A stretch of DNA of 64,000 bases from Ahrensia sp. R2A130 (GTDB taxonomy: Bacteria > Pseudomonadota > Alphaproteobacteria > Rhizobiales > Rhizobiaceae): the NCBI RefSeq assembly GCF_000179775.1, contig NZ_AEEB01000001.1, positions 1-64,000 on the forward strand, in the 5' to 3' direction. A program made the position numbers and the translations under genes. The first letter of the stretch is position 1. Every line of letters starts with the position of its first letter. Positions 44,489 to 54,826 of this stretch are shown here, in pieces. The notes beneath the pieces are model-generated. The model made no database searches, was not told the DNA's origin, and saw only the letters and a program-made list of their open reading frames with translations.

Positions 44489-47464
44489 ATGACAAATCGC
44501 GGCGCTCAATGGCTCCGATGGGAGCCACATATCCACGCTCCAGGTACCGTGATGAACGACCACTTCAAAGGGATAACGGCTTGGCCCGACTACCTTACAG
44601 CAATCGAGGAAGTTAGCCCTGCATTAAACGTGGTCGCAGTTACCGACTACTACGTCACTGAGACCTACGAACAGGCGCGGCGTCATCAGGAAAACGGTCG
44701 ACTAAAATCGGTTCAATTGCTGCTTCCCAACGTGGAACTACGCTTGGACGTCGCTGCCAAAAAAGGCTTTGTAAATCTGCATCTCATCGTGTGTCCAGAT
44801 GACGATAATCACGTCGAGGAGTTAAAGCACTTTCTCAAAAGGCTGACGTTTCGCGCTTTCAACGATACGTATGATTGTAGCGTGGATGATCTCATCAGGC
44901 TTGGAAAACGCTCGAATCCGTCGATATCTGATGATCGAGCAGCTTTGAAGGCTGGCGCTGAGCAGTTCAAGGTTGGTTTCAACGCTCTGCGAGATGCCTA
45001 CCGTGACAGTGCTTGAGCAAATTCGAATATTCTGGTGGCTGTCGCTGGTGGGTCTGGAGATGGCACGCCCGGCCTGCGTGCGGCCTCTGACAAAACGATG
45101 CGTGAAGAGATAGAGTCCTTCGCGCATATCATCTTTGCCAGCAGCCCAAATCAGAGAGAATTCTGGTTGGGCAACGGATCTGTGGCCGCGACGGATCTTC
45201 AAGCGCGTTATGGCGGTTTGAAACCGTGCCTACATGGTAGCGACGCTCACAAATCTGATGACGTGGGAGAGGTTCACGACGATCGATTCTCTTGGATCAA
45301 AGGCGCTGCGACCTTCGACACTCTACGTCAGGCTTGCATCGATCCTGCCGGCCGAACTCATATTGGACCGAAGCCACCGGGAGCAGCCATGCCATCTCGG
45401 GTGGTCGATACTATCACAATCGAAGGTGCCGATTGGCTAGAGGTGCTCACTGTAAAGCTGAACTCTGGGTTAGTCACCGTGATTGGGTCCCGTGGATCCG
45501 GCAAGACTGCTTTGGCCGACATCATCGCCATGGGTTGCGACGCCTTGCCCAACGAAACCGAATCGGGCGATCAAGATGCAATCAGTTCATCGTTTCTGGC
45601 TCGGGCACGCCCCTTAATCGGGGAGGCCCGAGTTACATTGACATGGGGCGGCGGCGAACAAACTAGCCGCGCTCTTGACGGCTTGGATTCCGAATTTTCG
45701 TCCGCCCACCCGCGTGCGCGTTATTTGTCACAACGCTTCGTGGAAGATCTCGGCTCATCTGCACAAGGTCCATCCGATGATCTTATCGCGGAAATCGAAC
45801 GCGTGATCTTCGATGCCCATAATGAAGAGTCCCGGGACGGCGCGATCAATTTCCGCGAACTGCGGCACCGTAAAATCGACCGCTACCATCAGCAAAAGGA
45901 ACGAGAAGCCCAGTCTCTCTCCCAAACATCAAAGCAGATCGGTGAAGAGCACGAAAAGCAGCAGCTGGTTCCCGCACTCGCGAGGCGTCTCGAAGACAAA
46001 ATTAAAGTCATCAACGGGTACCAGGACGATGTCTCGAAACTCGTCATTCCTAACTCCGAAATGGCTATGGCTCGCCACGCCGAATTGACGAAAGCCATTC
46101 AGTCCAAATTATCAGCCATCGAACAGCTGAGAAGCCAAAAACGAGCGCTCGACACCCTGCAAGACGAGGTCGGCAACATGCGCGCATCCCGTGCGCCTGA
46201 ATTGCTGCGCCAGACACAGTCTCGCATTGGCGACACCGGGTTGTCCGATGAACAATGGGAGGACTTCCTTCTTGATTACAAAGGACCGGTCGACGAACGT
46301 ATTCCAAATTACGCCAAGTTTTTTGATCGTCGAATCAAGGAAATTCAGGGACCGCCCGTTTCTCCCCCTAGTGATGGCAGATCACTTCTGGACGAAAATG
46401 CTGATCTTTCGAAGACCTCACTTGCTGTCCTGGAATATGAGATCGGTCGCCTGGCGGGTTTGTTGAAAACCGACACACTCGCCCGGGACCGGTTCAAAGC
46501 GCTCACCAAACGAATTGGAGAAGAAGAACGTGAGAAAGGCAAGATTTCTGCACGGTTGGTCGATGCCCAAGCTGCAGGCGACCGACGAAAAGGACTAAAT
46601 GCCGAACGAGACGCTGCATTTCAAAAAATAATCGCAGCTGTCTTGGCTGAAGAAGACGCTCTTCCAGATCTGTATAAACCACTGCAAGACCGGCTCGACG
46701 CTTCGACCGGTACACTCAGGAAACTCCAGTTTTCGGTCCACAGGCGTGCGGATATCGAAAGATGGGCCGGTTTCGCGGAAAAGGAGCTGCTCGATCTCCG
46801 CGGCGGTAAGTTTGCGCGCACTGGCACACTCACTGAAATCGCAAGTGATGGATTGAAGGCGGCTTGGGAGAGAGGGACGGCTCGCGAGATCGAGACCGCT
46901 ATGCAAACCTTCATCGTCGACCACTACAGAGATCTACTGTCCTACGCGCCCGTCGACCCCAATGACCAAGATGCCTATCGGACCTGGCTCAATCGGTTTG
47001 CACAGTGGCTTTTCAGCACCGATCATTTGTCGGTCCAATACGGCATATCCTATGATGGCGTCGATATTGCAAAACTGTCCCCAGGCACGCGGGGCATCGT
47101 TTTGCTCCTGCTCTATCTCGCCCTAGACGACGGCGATGACCGACCGCTCATCATTGACCAGCCCGAAGAAAACCTCGACCCGAAGTCGGTCTATGACGAA
47201 CTGGTTGGGCTATTTTTGCAGGCAAAAAATCGTCGACAGGTGATTATGGTCACTCACAACGCAAATCTCGTGATCAACACCGACGCAGACCAGATCATTT
47301 TGGCGGAAACCAAAGGTTATTCCCCCAGCGGACTGCCACGTATCAGCTATCGCGCCGAAGGTCTGGAAGACCCGGACATGCGAGAAGTGGTCTGTAACAT
47401 ACTCGAAGGTGGCACATTGGCGTTTCAAGAGCGCGCGCGTCGCTTACGTGTTCGATTGCCATGA
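44489..47464 (+). pseudogene. TrlF-like PHP domain / ATPase, interrupted by one in-frame TGA
   Basis: One continuous frame of 991 codons apart from a TGA at 45014-45016. The first part has the PHP metal motif WEPHIHAPG (His14, His16) and VVAVTDYYVTETYEQA. After the stop, LVAVAGGSGDGTPGLR and LHGSDAHKSDDVG finish the PHP domain. A coiled-coil-bearing SMC/ABC-type ATPase follows: Walker A GSRGSGKTALAD (near residue 335) and Walker B PLIIDQPEENLD (near 890). TrlF-type proteins are linked to mobile elements and phage defence. The stop is at a spot where relatives tend to have Trp, so TGG to TGA is likely. Gene inactivation is the simplest reading. Confidence 0.75.
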
Positions 47465-47476
47465 TAGGGGTCGCGC

Positions 47477-47965
47477 GTGTCGGCCCCTAATGATCCCCGC
47501 CTAAAACGGGTCTGGCAACAAGGGGCTGTGCCCATAATTCTACGCCGGGACGGTGCCGGGGAACGGTTGCGCGTAAAACTGCCCTTCGCGGAGGATAACC
47601 GGCGATGGCTTCAAAACGGAAGACGCACCAATCCCGCTTGGTCGATGGGATTTAAATGTTGGGAACTTCCCAAAGCTTGGTTCGATGATTTCATCACCCG
47701 TGCCTTGCAACGTTATCCAGCTATCTATGTCATTCAGCCCTATCGTGAGTACGAAAAATGTTCCGACGCCTGCATGAACGCCAAGGGACACGAGTGTCAG
47801 TGCTCCTGCATGGGTGCTAATCATGGAGCTGGTAATGACGGCAGCTGGTTCGAAGTCAGCGAGACCTTTGCCACTCGATGGGGGCAAAGAGAACTCGCCT
47901 GCCGCCTTATGACTGCGAGGCAGGATGGGGGATCTCGGACAGATCTAGATCCTACTCGCCATTAG
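47477..47965 (+). CDS. Cys-rich protein downstream of TrlF, unrecognised
   Basis: 162 residues from GTG 47477. The N-terminal half reads as a small alpha/beta domain (IILRRDGAGERLRVKLPF, SMGFKCWELPKAWFDDFI). The C-terminal half has a zinc-finger-like cluster CSDACMNAKGHECQCSCMG ending in ANHG (spacing C-x3-C-x7-C-x-C-x-C-x4-H). It starts 12 bases after the TrlF gene, so the two are probably one operon. Its stop overlaps the convergent DUF4365 gene by 4 bases. Possibly a nucleic-acid-binding partner of the ATPase; this is inference. Confidence 0.65.
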   Translation: MSAPNDPRLKRVWQQGAVPIILRRDGAGERLRVKLPFAEDNRRWLQNGRRTNPAWSMGFKCWELPKAWFDDFITRALQRYPAIYVIQPYREYEKCSDACMNAKGHECQCSCMGANHGAGNDGSWFEVSETFATRWGQRELACRLMTARQDGGSRTDLDPTRH

Positions 47966-49515
47966 ACCATACTGATAAGGTCAGGCCGTAAGACGATATG
48001 GGTTCCTTCTGCTTCGGCGTGATCCTCTCCCCACTGGTCAAGATTTTCAACGCATGATCGGATTTCCACCGGCTCGAACCGTTTGGAACGAAAGATGACA
48101 GGATCGTCTGGGACCCGTTGCATATAGACTCGCGCACAGAAACTGACAGTTGCCCCTGCAAAAGAGCAGGTGTTGTAGTAAAGTCCAATCGCGTCATCAC
48201 TCTCGATCTGATCCCCAATATCGAGCTCTAAATAGCCAGAGGTCGCTTGGTCCAACAGCAGACCGACAGCAACCTGGGCATCCCGGGTATTCCGTGCGTC
48301 ATCGAGCGTAAACTCTTCACGTGCATCGACCCCAGCCAACCCGATCAGTTTCCGCCAGCCCTCAAAGAAATCAAGAAGCTGCGGTAAATGCGAAGTATCA
48401 GGCCCAGTCAGCGGTCCCGTCACCGGAAATTGCATCGTTTCACCGGACGCAGGTGTGATGGCTAAGATCCCTTCACCGCTGGCCATGTTCGAAAGCCCGC
48501 GCGTCAGTTTGCACCATGCGCTAAGATCACGCTTGTCCACCTCGAAATTGCCGGTCGTCTTAAAGCTCATGCCATCATCGCTGAAAATAACCTCAAACTC
48601 CCGATGTTTGAGCACTGATCGCGGTCCCGGCATCGTTGAAGGTGAGACATGCAAGCTCACAACGAATACAGCAGCTTCGATAAGGGGATTCGCTACTTTC
48701 ATGGCAACGCGCCATGTTCCGATGAGTGGCGGCGTGAGAAACACATGATCGATTTCATCGAACAACGACCTGCCGTATGGAATGGCTATTCAAAAGCGAG
48801 CGTCGAAAACCTTCATCGCCTCAGTTCGGATGGGCTCTAATCCGAGGTAAATGCGCCCCAGTTGATTTTCGTCTTCAAGCCTGAATGCGACCTGTCCTAC
48901 CAGTTCCGCGTCTTCGTATCCCAGTTCCTGCAACTGGCGTTGTTTATCAACGATATAAGCGCTGTGGTCGCTGCCTAGTTCGGCTTCGATCGCCTCACGA
49001 AGCCCTTCCCCGGTCAATTTGAAAGCACGTCCAACTTTTTTGTAATCAAACGACAGTGTCTGTTTTGCGATGTTGGGATCGTCTTGCGCTTCGGCTTGGC
49101 GCAAACGCCTTAAAACGCGTTTCAGCTGCTTACCGATAAGGGAGATGATGTAGCCACGCTTTGGTTCACCATCCGTCTCCAGGACAAGGACGATGATGAG
49201 CGACGGTTCAGACCTTTTTGCAAACAGTTCGAGCGTTGATATTTTGACACCAATACGAGTCCCGCCCTTTTTTGCAGTTGTTTTGACCTGCACATTGCTG
49301 GACCATTCCAACCGTTGATCAAGCGACCCAGACAGTGCAATGCTCCCCCGCGCAGGCTGGACCACGTAGTCCCAGCCCTTCTGATCAATACCGCTTTTGT
49401 TGGCGACAAGCCGCCCGACAGCCGCAAGACCCTGAAATAGACTTTCGCCTATGTTACCTAGTTCATCAGCAGGCAGTACTGCTCGCTTGGGAGAACGTCG
49501 GATTTTCTTTGCCAT
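47962..49515 (-). pseudogene. DUF4365-like nuclease protein, interrupted by one in-frame TGA
   Basis: A single frame of about 516 residues except for TGA at 48790-48792 (codon ~242). The N-terminal ~150 residues look like a DUF4365/PD-(D/E)XK nuclease: Glu24 (NIGESLFQ), Asp49 (GWDYVVQ), Gln76-Lys78 (VQVKTT). The sequence across the stop reads naturally (KVFDARF-stop-IAIPYGRSLFDEIDHV), and the C-terminal ~270 residues form a beta-rich domain of unknown type. Read separately, the second piece would need a TTG start without a ribosome site. So this is best seen as one gene split by a nonsense codon (GGA to TGA possible). The start could also be 49539. Confidence 0.65.
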
Positions 49516-49632
49516 GGGCCACTCACTCGATTTGACCATCTTGGGTTTGTTGAAATATAGCCAGCCGTGTGGGAAAGCAGCGCTGATCGCACAAGCGGTA
49601 TATCTCTTAATTGCATCATATAGCGTGGTTAT

Positions 49633-50012
49633 TTGGTGATCCGACAGGCTTCGTCACGCCCTTTTAAATCCTTCCGAACTGATGACCATCATCTTGCAGT
49701 CGAAGCGGCCGTTGCCCGCGTCCATCGCGCCGAAGATTTCCGCGTTCTCGTTGTCATTAGTCTCGCGCGATACGGTACGCCTCGCTTCAACGCTCTTAAA
49801 CGCCACCTCGACGTCTCACAGCGCATGCTCGGCTGACACTAAAGGGGTTGGTACGCTATGGTCTGATGAAGCGGACATACCATCCAACGATCCCGCCGAA
49901 GGTCGAACACGAACATACTGCGATGGATCAGTCGTTCCGAGAGCCTGTCGTCGCGCTCTGCGATTGGGCGCTCGTCAATGTTCCAAACATCGATGAAGCG
50001 CGCAAGGAGTAA
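49633..50012 (+). pseudogene. HxlR-family regulator, frameshifted
   Basis: Two frames together give an HxlR winged-helix protein: LVVISLARYGTPRFNALKRH and DVSQRML in the first, then after a slip near 49827 LTLKGLVRYGLMKRTYHPTI, PPKVEHEHTAMDQSF and REPVVALCDWALVNVP to TAA at 50010-50012. The usual conserved N-terminal Cys is absent. Intact family length is about 110-130 residues, so nearly the entire gene is represented and a single indel inactivates it. Confidence 0.7.
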
Positions 50013-50213
50013 GAGGGCGCTGCTGCAACCCGTACCATCTGATCGCCAATTCGGACTTAGCCAACGCAAAAACCGGGGTATGACCACTTCCCGCCCAATT
50101 CGCCAGTGGCAAAAATATTAGGTCGGCAGACCTTGAATGTCCGCTCTCGGCGCAGAGAGGCTGTTCTCGAATGTCTGGAATGGGCGCATAGCCGATATTC
50201 GATAAGAGCATGC

Positions 50214-52634
50214 CTAGTGCATCAGGCCACCCCGTTCGCGGCTGTCTACAACTACCTGGATAAGGCGACGCAAGTCGCGGATCGAACCACCAGGCCAGTG
50301 CTGTTTGAGCAGTCCTTGCTCGGTGCCATCGAGCGGACGCGCCCAATCGCAATTCTGTCCGCGTGCTTCGTATTCGGCGATCAGCAGTTGTGGTGCTAAC
50401 AGATCAAGGTGGTCGGACGCAGGATACGGACAGTCCAGACGCTGAAGCCGGTTGAGAAGCGGGCTGGAAATCCCATCGACTTCGTTGGCGGTGAACACCC
50501 AATTCAAGGCGGATAGGTTCAAAGGCGTTGCGAGATAGGGATCAAGGAACGCTTTCGATCGCCGCGGTTCAAGAAGTCCAAGCAACTTCACGCGTGCATC
50601 GCCGTTGCGACGCGACCCGCCAAGCTTTTCCAACTCATCCACGATGATCGCCGGGTTCGCGATCCGGTGTTCCATGATCAAGTCCAAGTGAATGCCCGGT
50701 GCCGCAGTCCCCCAGCGGCGATCGACGCCGAAGATGTTAGCATCACTCGACCCAACTGCATCCCATGTGACCGAAGGCAAGTCGAACGCTGCCACCAGCT
50801 CCTCCGCCAGCGTGGTCTTACCGGACCCAGGCGGACCAATGAGGAGGATCGGGGGTATGCGAACGGTCTCATGGCGCGCGACAGCGTTGAGGATGACATC
50901 GATGATGTTCGACAGGTGTGGAAGCAGTGCAGTCAGATGCTGCCGGATTGGAACGAGGTCTGGAGTTCGAACAAGCGGAAGAGCCACACCGGCGAGTTCT
51001 TCCCGAAAGACCTTCAGGTCGTCCTTCATCTCCCTCGTGCCGGACACGGGAACGCTGTCGAGGACGACCAGTGCCGGTTTTGTAAGACCAGAATTCAACG
51101 CACCGTCCTCTGGACCAGACGACGGAACGGACCGCTTCATGGAACGCGTCCCAGGCACGCTGATGGACGCATCCGACGCGGAGCGATCTCCGGCAGTTTC
51201 GTTTTGCCCTTGGACGGTCCCGCTCTGTTTGCTCTCTTCTTCGATATTGCGAACCACTTGGTTTTGCGGAACGCTACGCGAACCTGAGTTCTGGTTAGCA
51301 TCCGCAACGAAGACCTCACCGTCGGCCGGTTTTCTACAGTCCGCAATCACGCGCTGCTCCGCTCGATCGCATTCGTCCGCCACCAACTGCAGAAGCCGTT
51401 CCATTGTGCGCATGCGCTGTTCAACGATCGGAACTGTCGGGCGCTGGCGTTTCAGATGGTCTAGTGTTCTAATTAGGACCTTGGCGTCGGACAAAGCCTC
51501 CGTTCGGGATGGAAATGATCTGTCGCTTGCTTCTTCATCCACCAAGTCACCCGACCGCTTTTCTGAAACTCCAGTCGGTTCGTCGACACGCGGTTCTGCG
51601 GCGAACACGTCCCACCACCATGTCTCAACGCACCGGGTCATGTCGGAGAGAAGATCTGTTCGAGCTTGGGAAGCTAGATCGCCCATCTCTCTGGCCAAAG
51701 CAGACACGCTGTATCTCATGACATCGAATGAATCGGCGAGAAGAGGCGTCCCTATGCAGCCAACCGACGCCCGCAATACCGTCAGGGCGACACGGGCGTG
51801 CTCGAATGCGAGCTCGTGAAGCGTCTCCGGCTCCCGATCGAAGTCGACCGACCGCGGATTGATCGTTCCCAACACCATTTCTGCGCGAATGGTCAGACGG
51901 TTCAGCACATCGCGTGTCCGATGGCGTATCGACACGTCATGCAGAACGATATCACCAAGATGAGCGAGCGATGCGCTGTCATGGATCACAGCCAACCCAA
52001 ACAGGTGGTCCGCGATCATCAGCGCCAGCTCAGGGTCGGTTCGACATTCCCATTCCTCGAAATCCTCATTGATGTCCGGCCGGTTGCTCTTCACCAGCGC
52101 CGCAATGATCTCGGGAAGTGGTCCATTCCCAAACCGGACGGGCGTCACCGGCAGGCCGGTGAGCAGGCTGACGAGAACCGGCAGGTCAGCCAAACGGTTC
52201 TCGCAGGACGACAGTGATGCCTCGATGATTACGCTGTGCTCAGCCGCGTGACCAGTTTGCGAGGGGGCTAACATATCCTCATCAGATGAGGCCAACGCGA
52301 GGGACGACTTAAATCGCCTAGTCCGCAAGAGAACATCTTCGAAGGCGGCGGAAAGCTTATGCAGGCGGGGATGGCCAAGCTGAAGGAAGCTGCGATCTTT
52401 ATCAACGAGCAACGCCGCAACGTCTGGGAAAGCGGTTTTGAACGTCTGTTGATCTGCCAATTCACGGAATTCAAAGTGAGCCGCAACTGATTGCGGCTGA
52501 TTTCCGTGAAGCGTTTTTTGACGGGCCCTGACATCAACTTTCGATCTGCGGGTCCGCGGCAGCTGACCTATCGGAAGCGTGCCATTCGTCATGTTCGTAG
52601 GCCGCTCTGAGCGCCTGAATGAGTTCCTACGCAT
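50214..52634 (-). CDS. Lon-like AAA+ ATPase without protease domain
   Basis: About 806 residues. The N-terminal ~550 are alpha-helical and unrecognised, with a polar low-complexity linker (~430-540). The C-terminal ~215 form an AAA+ module close to Lon: Walker A GPPGSGKTTLAEEL (~600-607), Walker B IIVDELEKLGG (~663), FTANEVDGISSPLLNRLQ (sensor 1 and arginine finger), and a sensor-2 helix. No Ser-Lys protease domain follows. It overlaps the previous gene by 8 bases if it starts at ATG 52634; starts at 52646 or 52592 are possible. Together with the two upstream genes it looks like one functional unit in the island. Confidence 0.7.
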   Translation of the reverse strand: MRRNSFRRSERPTNMTNGTLPIGQLPRTRRSKVDVRARQKTLHGNQPQSVAAHFEFRELADQQTFKTAFPDVAALLVDKDRSFLQLGHPRLHKLSAAFEDVLLRTRRFKSSLALASSDEDMLAPSQTGHAAEHSVIIEASLSSCENRLADLPVLVSLLTGLPVTPVRFGNGPLPEIIAALVKSNRPDINEDFEEWECRTDPELALMIADHLFGLAVIHDSASLAHLGDIVLHDVSIRHRTRDVLNRLTIRAEMVLGTINPRSVDFDREPETLHELAFEHARVALTVLRASVGCIGTPLLADSFDVMRYSVSALAREMGDLASQARTDLLSDMTRCVETWWWDVFAAEPRVDEPTGVSEKRSGDLVDEEASDRSFPSRTEALSDAKVLIRTLDHLKRQRPTVPIVEQRMRTMERLLQLVADECDRAEQRVIADCRKPADGEVFVADANQNSGSRSVPQNQVVRNIEEESKQSGTVQGQNETAGDRSASDASISVPGTRSMKRSVPSSGPEDGALNSGLTKPALVVLDSVPVSGTREMKDDLKVFREELAGVALPLVRTPDLVPIRQHLTALLPHLSNIIDVILNAVARHETVRIPPILLIGPPGSGKTTLAEELVAAFDLPSVTWDAVGSSDANIFGVDRRWGTAAPGIHLDLIMEHRIANPAIIVDELEKLGGSRRNGDARVKLLGLLEPRRSKAFLDPYLATPLNLSALNWVFTANEVDGISSPLLNRLQRLDCPYPASDHLDLLAPQLLIAEYEARGQNCDWARPLDGTEQGLLKQHWPGGSIRDLRRLIQVVVDSRERGGLMH

Positions 52635-53187
52635 CTTCGCCACCATCGAACCCGTTGTTAGGAGAACTGTTGCAAGAACCTTCGAGAAGGAGGTGGTGGT
52701 CTTTGTTGACCTGTTTTGCCGCCTTTACGTTCGCAGCTTCTTCAGTTGTCAGGCCTCCAGAGCGGACCAACCAATCCGCCACGAGCTTCGCGGCTAAATT
52801 TCCGAGACGCACATGTTCGAGCAGCAACGCCGCCAGCGAACGCGGGATCGGTTGACCGGCCCAGCCGAATAGCCGTCCGTAGATAAAGCAGAGTGCAACC
52901 ACCGGCGCAGGGTCCGCCCATATGCCGATGGCGCAGTTCGCCAGAGACCGGGGCTCATGTCGAGCTTCAGCCAAGGGCGGAGGGTCGGCGGGTAGGGGCA
53001 TATCAGCAGGCGGGACATAGACTGTGATGCCGCGACCGTCCGCTGTCTGTGCATCGAACGTATGTCCGATCTCAACCTCTTCCACGTAGCGCGGCGGAGG
53101 CAGATCGTCCAAGGACGTCGGGAAGGCAGGGTAGCCGTTGATATTGATGATGTTTCTGCTCGACGGGGTTTTGGGAGTGTTCGACAT
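52627..53187 (-). CDS. unrecognised 186-residue protein of the nuclease/AAA+ cassette
   Basis: A soluble-looking protein. A Pro-rich first third (DDLPPPRYVEEVEIGHTFDA, DMPLPADPPPLAEARH) is followed by a helical part with some hydrophobic stretches (NCAIGIWADPAPVVALCFIY, LAAKLVADWLVRSGGLT). No motif is recognised. It is translationally coupled to the AAA+ gene and lies 310 bp downstream of the nuclease gene. It may be an adaptor between the two; this is inference. Confidence 0.6.
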   Translation of the reverse strand: MSNTPKTPSSRNIININGYPAFPTSLDDLPPPRYVEEVEIGHTFDAQTADGRGITVYVPPADMPLPADPPPLAEARHEPRSLANCAIGIWADPAPVVALCFIYGRLFGWAGQPIPRSLAALLLEHVRLGNLAAKLVADWLVRSGGLTTEEAANVKAAKQVNKDHHLLLEGSCNSSPNNGFDGGEDA

Positions 53188-53497
53188 TTTATTTTTGCTT
53201 TCAAATACGGCTCCACCTTTCCTATATCGCGACGGACATCGGAGGCGAACGAGAGAAAATAGGGTGATCGAGATCAGCAGGGTCCGGACGCTCTGCGACG
53301 CGCGTCAGACTTGGAACGAGATAGACCGGCTCAAAATCTACGCGTGCAGACCGTTTTGATGGACTGGTAACTTCACGAGCCGGTCGAGTTTTTCCGAGTG
53401 CGGCAGCACCTTTCGTATACGAGGTGCTGCCGTCCCAAGGATTGAGACCGGCTAGTCGGGGCAAGCAAAACTCGCCCATTCTTGCCGGTCGCTTCGG
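53188..53497. other. 310-bp gap with strong hairpin
   Basis: Separates the nuclease gene from the small gene downstream. Besides the hairpin at 53401-53432 nothing gene-like is visible. It may hold an internal promoter for the 52627/50214 pair. Confidence 0.4.
53401..53432 (-). terminator. hairpin CGGCAGCACCT/AGGTGCTGCCG
   Basis: Perfect 11-bp arms with a 10-base loop, 66 bp downstream of the nuclease stop on the minus strand. There is no immediate T-run (the next bases are CACTCGGAAAAACTCG), so it could be a weak terminator, an attenuator or an mRNA-stability element. Confidence 0.45.
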
Positions 53498-54826
53498 CTA
53501 GCTGCGCTGGTTCTCTCCACGAGAAACGTCCAATGCGTTGCGCAGCAACTCCAGCATCATGATGTTTCCGGAGCGGAACTTCACGACAGACGACAACAAC
53601 AGCCGCGCCGTATGGTCGTCGATCGCCGTATCCGGCTGACCGGCGAAGCCCGATTCCATGAAGGCCGTGAGCGTCTCCAGCAAGACCGGCCACAAACCGT
53701 GGGCCGTGCGTTCTGTGAGGCAGTCTTCGAGTTCGCGCATGATTTCATCCACGCCGCGTACACCAAGGGCCTCGTCGAAGGTACCTCCCGAAACCTGCAG
53801 TCCGAAGCGAAAGCCGCTCTTGCCATAGTGATCGGCTACGATCGCCGTGACGCATGTCACGTCGAGGATATTGTTCCAGTCGAGCCAGGAAGCGAGGCTA
53901 AGCTCGATACCTTTCAACCTCGTCGATGTGCGAGAAGCCTGGCCGTGGTCCGATGGTCCTTGACCGCGTTTGCTTTCGATTGCCATCACGTGTCCTGTCC
54001 GGCGGTCGATCGCGATGATGTCCACGTTACGAACGCGCGCCTTCGCAAACTCCTCTGGCGAGTAGGACTGCGGCTTCACCTTGTCGCCTTTCCCAGCCTT
54101 CAAATGACGCTTAGCTGTCGCAATCGCGCGCTGCGGGACCGGGATCGGAACTTCGGTCAGCACGATCATGTCCGGGTGCGTGTCGATTGCACCCGCCATT
54201 GTATCGCTCAACACCGGGCCGCAACGTTTTGGAATGGCAAACGCTGTCGAGGCGAAGTCAGATGCCGCACCCAATACCGGATCCATCGGCAGGTCACGAT
54301 CGACCGATGCCTGCACGATCGCCGAAGCCATAGTGGTCACGTAGTTGCGAACGAGGCCTGCCGCGGAGAGGTAGCGACGATCGTCTGCTCCGAACTCGGT
54401 GTCGAGACCCTGCGCCTGCAAGGCAGAGGTGATCTTGCCGTGCAGCCTTTCTGCAATCAGCGTGCCACCAAGGCGATGCGCAATCTCGTCGGCCCGCAGG
54501 TCAGCACAGTCGATCGTGATCGGGGGAGGACCCATGCCATCGTCGGGGTAATCATCGAAACTCGCATTGAGAGAGGCGCAGGCATTGTCGCGTAAATTGG
54601 TGGTGCAGTTGCTCTGCTCGGGTGCATTTCGGGTTGCAGCAGCGCTATCTGCATCGGTATCCGCGATGCTCGTCACTGCGCCCACGCCATCCGGCATGAC
54701 CGTCGAGCGGTACAACCCATTGCCGAGGTTCGGCAGCACCGATCCGTAGGTCACGGGAGACTTCTGCGCCACATCGCCGATAGACAGCTTGGTGTTGCGG
54801 GCGGTGTTCTTATTCACGTTCTTCAT
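53498..54826 (-). CDS. PD-(D/E)XK-like nuclease of the island
   Basis: 442 residues from ATG 54826, which has AGGA 10 bases upstream. The N-terminal ~270 residues are unrecognised. The central part has VDIIAIDRRTGHVMAIESKRGQ-like sequence: Asp269, then Glu284-x-Lys286, the D...ExK metal site of restriction-type nucleases. The C-terminus is helical (LWPVLLETLTAFMESGF). It is the first gene of the set nuclease / small protein / AAA+ ATPase. A role in defence or in processing DNA of the island is possible; nothing shows which. Confidence 0.6.
   Translation of the reverse strand: MKNVNKNTARNTKLSIGDVAQKSPVTYGSVLPNLGNGLYRSTVMPDGVGAVTSIADTDADSAAATRNAPEQSNCTTNLRDNACASLNASFDDYPDDGMGPPPITIDCADLRADEIAHRLGGTLIAERLHGKITSALQAQGLDTEFGADDRRYLSAAGLVRNYVTTMASAIVQASVDRDLPMDPVLGAASDFASTAFAIPKRCGPVLSDTMAGAIDTHPDMIVLTEVPIPVPQRAIATAKRHLKAGKGDKVKPQSYSPEEFAKARVRNVDIIAIDRRTGHVMAIESKRGQGPSDHGQASRTSTRLKGIELSLASWLDWNNILDVTCVTAIVADHYGKSGFRFGLQVSGGTFDEALGVRGVDEIMRELEDCLTERTAHGLWPVLLETLTAFMESGFAGQPDTAIDDHTARLLLSSVVKFRSGNIMMLELLRNALDVSRGENQRS

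Noticed and set aside
45014..45016. TGA in the TrlF gene as a selenocysteine codon
   Set aside because: The expected residue is Trp, no SECIS-like hairpin was seen directly after the codon, and other genes nearby are broken in the same way.
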